From Rehaibacterium terrae (lineage in GTDB: Bacteria > Pseudomonadota > Gammaproteobacteria > Xanthomonadales > Xanthomonadaceae), in contig NZ_JACHHX010000013.1 of NCBI RefSeq assembly GCF_014202935.1, forward strand, positions 1 to 64,000: 64,000 nucleotides of DNA, written 5' to 3'. A program made the translations under genes and the position numbers. The notes under the pieces were generated by a model that was not told the DNA's origin, did not search any database, and worked only from the letters and a program-made list of their open reading frames with translations. Shown here in pieces: positions 35,807 through 42,934 of the stretch. The stretch's first letter is position 1. Each line of letters starts with the position of its first letter.

Positions 35807-37627
35807 GTGAAACCCACCGATGTCCGCAAGCCCGACTACTACCACAAGGTGGTCGACTGCCAATGGGCGTGTCCGGCGCACACTCCGGTGCCCGAATACA
35901 TCCGGCTGATCGCGGCCGGGCGCTACGCCGACGCCTACCTGGTCAACTGGCACAGCAATGTCTTCCCCGGCATCCTCGGCCGCACCTGCGACCGCCCCTG
36001 CGAGCCGGCCTGCCGGCGCGGCCGCGTCGAGCAGAACAACGGCGAGAAGCCCGAGCCGGTGGCGATCTGCCGGCTCAAGCGCGTCGCCGCCGACTACAAG
36101 GGCGACATCCGTGCCCGGCTGCCGAAACCGGCGGCGAAGAAGAACGGACGCCGCATCGCCTGCGTCGGCGCCGGCCCGGCCTCGCTCACCGTCGCCCGCG
36201 ACCTCGCCCCGCTCGGCTACGCCGTCACGGTGTTCGACCAGGACCCCAGAGCCGGCGGCTTCATGCGCACCCAGGTGCCGCGTTTCCGCCTGCCCGAGGC
36301 AGTGATCGACGAGGAGGTCGGCTACATCCTCGACCTCGGCGTCGAGTTCGTCGGCGGCCGCCGCATCGACTCGATGAAGGCGCTGCTCTCCGAGGGTTTC
36401 GATGCGGTCTTCGTCGGCTGCGGCGCCCCGCGCGGGCGCGATCTCGACATCCCCGGCCGGCAGGAGGCCGCCGCGCAGATCCACATCGGCATCGACTGGC
36501 TGGCCTCGGTCTACTTCGGGCATGTCCAGCGCGTCGGCGAGCGCGTCATCGTGCTCGGCGGCGGCAACACCGCGATGGACTGCTGCCGCACGGCGCGCCG
36601 GCTCGGCGGCGAGGAGGTGAAGGTGATCGTCCGCTCCGGCTTCGACGAGATGAAGGCCAGCCCGTGGGAGAAGGAGGACGCGATGCACGAGGGCATCCCG
36701 ATCCTCGACTGCCGGGTGCCCAAGGCCTTCGTGCACGACAACGGCCGCCTGACCGGCATGATCTTCGAGAAGGTGCGCGCCGAGCAGGATGCCAAGGGGC
36801 ATCGCAAGCTGGTGCCGACCGGCGAACCCGACGAGTTCCACGCCTGCGACGAGGTGCTGCTGGCGATCGGCCAGGAGAACGCCTTCCCGTGGATCGAGCG
36901 TGACATCGGCATCGCCTTCGACGAACGGGACATGCCGGTGGTGGACAAGACCACGTTGCAATCCAGCCTGCCGCAGGTCTTCTTCGGCGGCGATGCCGCC
37001 TTCGGTCCGAAAAACATCATCTGGGCGGTCGCCCACGGCCACGAGGCGGCGGTGTCGATCGACCGGATGCTCCATGGCGAGGACATCACGGTGCGGCCGC
37101 CGCCGCAGGTGCGCCTGCTGTCGCAGAAGATGGGCATCCACGAGTGGAGCTACGACAACGACATCCTGCCCGATGCGCGCCACAAGGTGCCCTGGGCGCC
37201 GGCCGAGAAGACACTGAGCCGCATCGATGTCGAGGTCGAGCTGGGCTTCGACCCGGCGACCGCCTGGAAGGAGGCGCAGCGCTGCCTGAACTGCGATGTG
37301 CAGACGGTGTTCCTGCACGACAAGTGCATCGAGTGCGATGCCTGCATCGACATCTGCCCGATGGACTGCCTGACCCTCACCGCCAACGGCGAGGAGGATG
37401 AACTGCGTCAGCGCCTGACCGCGCCGGCGCTCAACCTCGCCCAGGATCTGTACGTGTCCGGCGAGCTCAGGACCGGCCGGGTGATGGTCAAGGACGAGGA
37501 CGTTTGCCTGCACTGCGGCCTGTGCGCCGAGCGCTGCCCGACCGGCGCCTGGGACATGCAGAAATTCCTGCTCGAGATGACCCATGCCGGTTCCGGTTGC
37601 CGCGACGCGAAGCGGGAGGCGGCATGA
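35807..37627 (+). CDS. GltD-like FAD/iron-sulfur oxidoreductase subunit
   Basis: This 606-residue electron-transfer flavoprotein has the glutamate-synthase small-chain layout plus an added ferredoxin domain. The N-terminal cysteines (18, 22, 61, 65, 69) form the iron-sulfur helical domain. The FAD-binding GAGPAS is at 121-126, and the second Rossmann motif GGGNTA at 251-256 would bind NAD(P)H. Two 4Fe-4S motifs follow, CIECDACIDICP starting at 507 and CLHCGLCAERCP starting at 567. It is the first gene of an operon with 2-oxoacid oxidoreductase alpha and beta subunits and probably passes their electrons to NAD(P). The GTG start has GGCGGAGG upstream. Confidence 0.88.
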   Translation: MKPTDVRKPDYYHKVVDCQWACPAHTPVPEYIRLIAAGRYADAYLVNWHSNVFPGILGRTCDRPCEPACRRGRVEQNNGEKPEPVAICRLKRVAADYKGDIRARLPKPAAKKNGRRIACVGAGPASLTVARDLAPLGYAVTVFDQDPRAGGFMRTQVPRFRLPEAVIDEEVGYILDLGVEFVGGRRIDSMKALLSEGFDAVFVGCGAPRGRDLDIPGRQEAAAQIHIGIDWLASVYFGHVQRVGERVIVLGGGNTAMDCCRTARRLGGEEVKVIVRSGFDEMKASPWEKEDAMHEGIPILDCRVPKAFVHDNGRLTGMIFEKVRAEQDAKGHRKLVPTGEPDEFHACDEVLLAIGQENAFPWIERDIGIAFDERDMPVVDKTTLQSSLPQVFFGGDAAFGPKNIIWAVAHGHEAAVSIDRMLHGEDITVRPPPQVRLLSQKMGIHEWSYDNDILPDARHKVPWAPAEKTLSRIDVEVELGFDPATAWKEAQRCLNCDVQTVFLHDKCIECDACIDICPMDCLTLTANGEEDELRQRLTAPALNLAQDLYVSGELRTGRVMVKDEDVCLHCGLCAERCPTGAWDMQKFLLEMTHAGSGCRDAKREAA

Positions 37628-37656
37628 GGCCCTGCGATCGGTCGGATTCAGCGTTC

Positions 37657-37734
37657 GTCATTCCCGCGAAAGCGGCAGTCCGGTGCCTTTTCTCGCGTCA
37701 GACGTCTCTGGATCCCCGCTTTCGCGGGGGTGAC
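37657..37734. repeat. intergenic palindromic repeat inside the oxidoreductase operon
   Basis: Imperfect 25-bp inverted arms (37657-37681 and 37710-37734, about 20 of 25 paired) contain the CCCGCGAAAGCGG core, a dispersed palindrome I recognise from many proteobacterial genomes. It fills the gap between the flavoprotein gene and the alpha-subunit gene, ending 20 bp before the ATG. Confidence 0.85.
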
Positions 37735-37753
37735 GGCGCTGGGGGCTGACACC

Positions 37754-39592
37754 ATGACCCGCATCCAAGCCGTCAACGACTTCGTGGTGAAGTTCGCCAA
37801 CGTCAACGGCTCCGGCTCGGCCTCGGCCAACGAACTGTTCGCCAAGGCGATCCTCCGCATGGGTGTTCCGGTCAGCCCGCGCAACATCTTTCCGTCGAAC
37901 ATCCAGGGCCTTCCGACCTGGTACGAGGTGCGGGTGTGCGAGGCCGGCTGGCTGGGCAGGCGTGGCGGCGTCGATCTGATGGTGGCGATGAATCCGCAGA
38001 CCTGGGACGCCGACCTCGCCGAAATCGAGCCGGGCGGCTACCTGCTGTACGACAGCAGCAAGCCGCTGCCGGCGTCGAAGTTCCGCGACGACGTCCACGC
38101 CATCGGCGTGCCGCTGACCGAGATCTGCAACGCGACCTACGACGACGCCCGTCAGCGCCAGCTGTTCAAGAACATCATGTACGTCGGCGCGCTGTCGGTA
38201 CTGCTGGAGATCGACCCCGACGAGATCCGCAAGCTGTTCGGCGAGCAGTTCCGCGGCAAGGAAAAGCTGGTCGACGCCAATGCGAAGGCGCTGCAGCTCG
38301 GACGCGAGTACGTGGAGAAGCATCTCGCGCATCCGATCGGCTTGCGCGTGCGCCGCAGCGACCGGGTCGGCGACCGCATCTTCGTCGACGGCAACAGCGC
38401 CGCCGCGCTCGGTTGTGTCTATGGCGGCGCCACGGTCTGCGCCTGGTATCCGATCACCCCGTCCTCGTCGCTGGCCGAGGCGTTCCAGAAGTACTGCCAG
38501 AAATACCGCGTCGATCCGGACAGCGGCAAACATCGCTACGCCATCATCCAGGCCGAGGACGAGATCGCCTCGATCGGCATGGTGGTCGGCGCCGGCTGGA
38601 ACGGCACGCGCGCCTTCACCGCCACTTCCGGCCCTGGCGTGTCGCTGATGACCGAGTTCATCGGCCTGGCCTACATGGCCGAGATTCCGGTGACGATCAT
38701 CGACGTGCAGCGCGGCGGCCCGTCCACCGGCATGCCCACGCGCACCCAGCAGGCCGACCTCCTGTCCTGCGCCTTTGCCTCGCATGGCGACACCCGGCAT
38801 GTCCTGCTGTTCCCGGAGGATCCGCACGAGTGCTTCGAGCATGCGGCGGCGGCGCTGGACCTGGCCGACCGGCTGCAGACGCCGGTGTTCGTCATGACCG
38901 ACCTCGACATCGGCATGAACCAGCGCCTGTGCGCACCTTTCGCCTGGGATGACGCGCGACGCTACGACCGCGGCAAGGTGATGGGCGCCGAGGAACTGGA
39001 CGCCGGCTGCGAGTTCGGCCGCTATCTCGATGTCGATGGCGACGGCATCCCCTACCGCACCTGGCCCGGCACCCATCCCACCCGCGGCAGCTTCTTCACC
39101 CGCGGCACCACCAAGGACGCGTATGCGCGCTATTCCGAGCGCGGTCCGGACTACGTCTACAACATGCAGCGGCTGCTGCGGAAATGGGAAACCGCCAAGA
39201 CTCTGGTCCCGCCGCCGGTGCTGCGTCGCGCCACCGTGCCGACACGCTTCGGTGCCATCTACTTCGGCTCCACCGCGCCGGCCATGGACGAGGCACTGGC
39301 GATGCTGGCCGGCGAGGGCGTCGCCATCGACGCGCTGCGCCTGCGCGCGTTTCCATTCCCCGATGCGGTACGCGAGTTCATCGAGTCGCACGAGGTCGTG
39401 TTCGTGGTCGAGCAGAACCGCGACGCACAGATGCGCAGCCTGCTGGTGAACGAGTTCGGCCTCGACCCGGCGCGGCTGCAGCCGGTGCTGCATTACGACG
39501 GCACGCCGATCACCGCACGCTTCATCGCCCGCGCCATCGGCGAGCGGGTGCGGCTGCGCCAGCCGACGTCCGGCAAGCAGGAGGTGGCCTGA
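37754..39592 (+). CDS. 2-oxoacid:acceptor oxidoreductase, fused gamma-alpha subunit
   Basis: This 612-residue subunit of a CoA-dependent 2-oxoacid:ferredoxin oxidoreductase (KorA-like) has an N-terminal gamma domain (about 1-190, NGSGSASANELFAKAI, PRNIFPSNIQGLPTWYEVR). An alpha domain begins near 215 with AWYPITPSSSLAEAF and contains TSGPGVSLMTEF, the pyrimidine-side TPP region. A C-terminal transketolase-like domain carries VVEQN. The enzyme should decarboxylate a 2-oxoacid, plausibly 2-oxoglutarate, and reduce ferredoxin or its flavoprotein partner. The ATG at 37754 has a G run eight bases upstream. Its stop is 1 bp before the beta gene. Substrate assignment is inference. Confidence 0.9.
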   Translation: MTRIQAVNDFVVKFANVNGSGSASANELFAKAILRMGVPVSPRNIFPSNIQGLPTWYEVRVCEAGWLGRRGGVDLMVAMNPQTWDADLAEIEPGGYLLYDSSKPLPASKFRDDVHAIGVPLTEICNATYDDARQRQLFKNIMYVGALSVLLEIDPDEIRKLFGEQFRGKEKLVDANAKALQLGREYVEKHLAHPIGLRVRRSDRVGDRIFVDGNSAAALGCVYGGATVCAWYPITPSSSLAEAFQKYCQKYRVDPDSGKHRYAIIQAEDEIASIGMVVGAGWNGTRAFTATSGPGVSLMTEFIGLAYMAEIPVTIIDVQRGGPSTGMPTRTQQADLLSCAFASHGDTRHVLLFPEDPHECFEHAAAALDLADRLQTPVFVMTDLDIGMNQRLCAPFAWDDARRYDRGKVMGAEELDAGCEFGRYLDVDGDGIPYRTWPGTHPTRGSFFTRGTTKDAYARYSERGPDYVYNMQRLLRKWETAKTLVPPPVLRRATVPTRFGAIYFGSTAPAMDEALAMLAGEGVAIDALRLRAFPFPDAVREFIESHEVVFVVEQNRDAQMRSLLVNEFGLDPARLQPVLHYDGTPITARFIARAIGERVRLRQPTSGKQEVA

Positions 39593-39593
39593 C

Positions 39594-40649
39594 ATGACCT
39601 GGATCGCCAAGCCCAAGCTGCATCACCCGACCCTGGCCTGCAACGCGCTCGGCTACACCCGGCGCGACTACGAGGGCAAGATCTCGACGCTGTGCGCCGG
39701 TTGCGGCCACGACTCGATCTCGGCCGCCATCATTCAGGCCTGCTGGGAACTGGACATCGCCCCGCACCGGGTCGCCAAGCTCTCCGGCATCGGTTGCAGC
39801 TCGAAGACGCCGGACTACTTCCTGGGCCAGTCGCACGGCTTCAACACCGTGCACGGGCGCATGCCGAGCGTGCTCACCGGCGCCAACCTGGCCAACCGTG
39901 AGCTGATCTATCTGGGCGTGTCCGGCGACGGCGACTCGGCCTCGATCGGCCTGGGCCAGTTCGCGCACTGCCTGCGGCGCGGCGTGAACATGGTCTACAT
40001 CGTCGAGAACAACGGCGTCTACGGCCTGACCAAGGGCCAGTTCTCGGCCACCGCCGACCGCGGCTCGACCTCCAAGCGCGGCGTCGAGAACACCGACAGC
40101 CCGCTCGACATGGTGGGTCTGGCGCTGCAGCTCGGTGCCAGCTTCGTCGCCCGCAGCTTTTCCGGCGACAAGCAGCAACTGGTGCCGCTGATCAAGGCAG
40201 CGCTGGGCCATCGCGGTGCGGCCTTCCTCGATGTCATCAGTCCCTGCGTGGCCTTCAACAACCATCCCGGCAGCACCAAGAGCTACGACTATGTGCGCGA
40301 GCACAACGATGCGGTGAACCGGCTCGACCTGATCCCGCCGCGGGCGCGGATCGAAGTGCAGTACGGTGCAGGCGAAACCATCGACATCGAGCAGCACGAC
40401 GGTCGCGTGCTGCGTTTGCGCAAGCTCGATCCCGACTACGACCCGCGCGACCGCATCGCGGCGATGAACTACGTCCAGCAGCACCAGGCGCGCGGCGAGG
40501 TCGTGACCGGCCTGCTGTATGTCGACCCGGAGGCCGAGGACCTGCATGCCCATCTGCGGACCGTGGACACGCCGCTCAACCACCTGGGCGAAGCCGAACT
40601 GTGCCCTGGCCAGGCGGCGCTGGCGAAGATCAATGCCGGCTTGCGCTGA
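39594..40649 (+). CDS. 2-oxoacid:acceptor oxidoreductase beta subunit
   Basis: This 351-residue TPP-binding subunit partners the gamma-alpha subunit next to it. The iron-sulfur/TPP motif CAGCGH starts at residue 34. The TPP-magnesium motif GDGD at 111-114 continues to ENNGVYGLTKGQ near 138-149, as in KorB/PorB. Cys68 in IGCSS is also typical. The ATG directly follows the alpha-subunit stop with 1 bp between, so they are co-transcribed and probably coupled. With the GltD-like protein it forms a three-gene module that could run 2-oxoacid oxidation with NAD(P), or the reverse carboxylation. Confidence 0.92.
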   Translation: MTWIAKPKLHHPTLACNALGYTRRDYEGKISTLCAGCGHDSISAAIIQACWELDIAPHRVAKLSGIGCSSKTPDYFLGQSHGFNTVHGRMPSVLTGANLANRELIYLGVSGDGDSASIGLGQFAHCLRRGVNMVYIVENNGVYGLTKGQFSATADRGSTSKRGVENTDSPLDMVGLALQLGASFVARSFSGDKQQLVPLIKAALGHRGAAFLDVISPCVAFNNHPGSTKSYDYVREHNDAVNRLDLIPPRARIEVQYGAGETIDIEQHDGRVLRLRKLDPDYDPRDRIAAMNYVQQHQARGEVVTGLLYVDPEAEDLHAHLRTVDTPLNHLGEAELCPGQAALAKINAGLR

Positions 40650-40722
40650 CCGATGTTCCGGTGTCGCGGCCGACGCTGTCCGGCGAGAGCGGCGCGACCA
40701 CGGTCATGATCGAAGACGCGGC

Positions 40723-41379
40723 TCAGTCAGCGCCCAGTCGCGCCCGCAGTGTTGCAACCTCGGCCCGCAGCGCCTCCAGTGCCGTCTCCAGCATCGCCAC
40801 CCGCTCGGCCAGCGCGCCGTCACTGCCGGCGGCCTCCTCGTCGCGGCGGCCGAGCAGCTCGGCCGACACCGGCCCGCACAGCAGGTGCATGTAGCGATCT
40901 TCGCGCTGGCCCGGTGCGCGGCCGAGGTTGACGACCAGCGCGGGGCTGCGCTGCATCAGCCGATCCAGCGTGTGGCGAACCTCGTCCAGATCGGTGAAGC
41001 TGGCCAGCCGTTCGCTGCGCAGCAACAGCTCGCCGGCGGTCTGCGGGCCGCGCAGCAGCAACAGCGCGAGCAGTGCCTGCTGACGGGTGGTCAGCGACCA
41101 GGCGCGTGCCGCGCAGTGCTCGTAACGGGTGGCACGGCCGCCGTCGACGGCGCGCACCAGGCCCTTGCGCTCCATCCGGCGCAAGGCATGGCCGACCTCG
41201 CCCGGCTCCAGCGCCATCACCGGTTCGCGGTTGGTCTTCTGGTTGGCGGCAAGCACGGTCGCGTTGACGGTCAGCGGGTAGGCGTCGGGCGTGGTGGCTT
41301 CCTTCTCGATCAGGCAGCCGAGCAGGCGCGCTTCGACGGGATCGAGCGGGTCGGGGAGGGCAATGCTGTCTTCGGACAT
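40723..41379 (-). CDS. yceH: YceH family protein (UPF0502/DUF480)
   Basis: This 218-residue cytosolic protein has two winged-helix-like halves and a C-terminal coiled coil. The family signature EARLLGCLIEKEATTPDAYPLTVNA is split here between LLGCLIEKEATTPDAYPLT and LAANQKTNREPVM; RPGEVGHAL-like and RTxGEL-like motifs follow (EPGEVGHALRRME, LRGPQTAGELLLR). From about 185 on (ALAERVAMLETALEALRAEVATL) heptads suggest dimerisation. Function is not established. It converges with the oxidoreductase operon, whose stop is 73 bp away. Confidence 0.92.
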   Translation of the reverse strand: MSEDSIALPDPLDPVEARLLGCLIEKEATTPDAYPLTVNATVLAANQKTNREPVMALEPGEVGHALRRMERKGLVRAVDGGRATRYEHCAARAWSLTTRQQALLALLLLRGPQTAGELLLRSERLASFTDLDEVRHTLDRLMQRSPALVVNLGRAPGQREDRYMHLLCGPVSAELLGRRDEEAAGSDGALAERVAMLETALEALRAEVATLRARLGAD

Positions 41380-41510
41380 GGCGGGCGGGGTGGAGGCGGG
41401 AGCGCCATCATGCCCGATCCCCGGATGTCACGCCCTGCGATGGCGCCGGCGCAGGTCGATGCGGGCGGTCGACGGCCCCGCGCATGCGGGCATACGCTGG
41501 AGGGCGGAGA

Positions 41511-42764
41511 TCAGCCGCGGGACGGGTTGGCGAATTTTTCCGTATGCCGCTGCAGCCACAGCAACGCACGCTCGCCAGGCATCGGCCGGGCGATGTGGAA
41601 ACCCTGGGCCAGATCGCAGCGGGTGTCCTGCAGGTAATGCAGGGTCTCGGCGGTTTCCACGCCCTCGGCGGTGACTTGCAGTCCCAGACTGTGCCCGAGA
41701 TCGACGATGGAGCGGATCACGCTGCGCGCCTCGCCTGATCGGGTGGCTTCCATGACGAAGGACTTGTCGATCTTGATCTCGGAGAACGGCAGGCGCACCA
41801 GTTGCAGCATCGACGAATAGCCGGTGCCGAAGTCGTCCAGAGAGAGATTGAAGCCCTTCATTCGCAGCCGGGTGAGCATGTCCAGCGAGGCGACCGGATC
41901 CTCCATCGCGCTGGTTTCGGTCAATTCCAGAACGATCCGGGAGGGATCCACGCCGTGCGCCTGGCAGCGGCTGGTCAGTGTTTCCACCAGTTGGTGGCTG
42001 CGCAGCGAGCGGGCGGAGAGGTTGACGGAGAGCGTGACCGGGTCGCCGAGAGCGGGCGGCCGGCTTTCCGGTGCATGCCGGGCGAACCATTGCAGGGACT
42101 GGTCGAGCACCTGCGCGGTGAGTTCGTCGATCAGGTCGTGGCGTTCGGCGACGGCAATGAAACGGTCCGGCGGAATTTCTCCCAGCGTCGGGTGATGCCA
42201 GCGCGCCAGCACCTCGAAGCCCGCCAGCATGCCGCCATCGCAGACGACTTTCGGTTGGTAGACGACGCTGAACTGCCGATCCTCCAGTGCGCGGGACATC
42301 GCCTCGGCGCTGATCTCGCCTGTCGGGCGTGAGTACGCGCCGTCGATGGGGTTGCCCCGGGCCAGTGCGGGCAGCTCGGCCATGGCGGTGCCCGGCGCCT
42401 GATCGAGCAGTGCGCGCAGCATGGAGGCGGAAAAAGGCTTGGGCAACACGCCGAGGATGTCCAGGCCATGTTCGACCCCCGAACGTCCGGCAGCATCCAG
42501 CACCCGCCCGCCCATGCCGCTGGTGATGATGATGCGGGCGCGGCAGTTGCGCTGGGCCAGTTGCACCAGCACCTCGACGCCGTCCATCCCCGGCATGACC
42601 AGATCCAGGGCGACGTGGGTCGGCTCCCATTCGGCAAGGACGGCAAAGAACTCGCCGGGATCGTGGGTGTAGCGTGCCGCCAGTCCGACGCCCTGCGCGA
42701 TGAACTGGATCGTGCGGCCGATCAGCGGGTCATCGTCGAGGACGAGCAGGCGGCGCTGCGGCAT
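41511..42764 (-). CDS. response regulator with EAL c-di-GMP phosphodiesterase domain
   Basis: This 417-residue cytosolic two-domain protein has a receiver domain (about 4-122) with the acidic pocket LDDD at 9-12, phosphoryl site Asp54 and a Lys in LPKPF. The EAL domain (about 155-405) has its motif as FEVLARW (E184, the metal ligand, is kept; alanine is replaced by valine), then ELTET, DDFGTGYS at 310-317 and AEGVE. Catalytic residues look intact, so it should hydrolyse c-di-GMP on phosphorylation. The hybrid kinase upstream on the same strand (170 bp away) is a candidate partner. Confidence 0.93.
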   Translation of the reverse strand: MPQRRLLVLDDDPLIGRTIQFIAQGVGLAARYTHDPGEFFAVLAEWEPTHVALDLVMPGMDGVEVLVQLAQRNCRARIIITSGMGGRVLDAAGRSGVEHGLDILGVLPKPFSASMLRALLDQAPGTAMAELPALARGNPIDGAYSRPTGEISAEAMSRALEDRQFSVVYQPKVVCDGGMLAGFEVLARWHHPTLGEIPPDRFIAVAERHDLIDELTAQVLDQSLQWFARHAPESRPPALGDPVTLSVNLSARSLRSHQLVETLTSRCQAHGVDPSRIVLELTETSAMEDPVASLDMLTRLRMKGFNLSLDDFGTGYSSMLQLVRLPFSEIKIDKSFVMEATRSGEARSVIRSIVDLGHSLGLQVTAEGVETAETLHYLQDTRCDLAQGFHIARPMPGERALLWLQRHTEKFANPSRG

Positions 42765-42840
42765 GGGGCGGATTCCTCACCTGTGGCGTGCCACGGCGCG
42801 GGCCGTCGCCGCCGGCCGACCGGGGCGGCGCGCGGCCGGC

Positions 42841-42876
42841 ATCATCGGGACCATCATCGGGACCATCCTCGGGACT
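42841..42876. repeat. short tandem 12-bp repeat
   Basis: Three units of atcatcgggacc with small changes lie between the REC-EAL gene and the hybrid kinase gene. Confidence 0.75.
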
Positions 42877-42934
42877 GTAGCTCAATCGCGGCATTCTTCA
42901 CGACAAGCGCGATCGGCTTGTTGTGAACGTCTGC

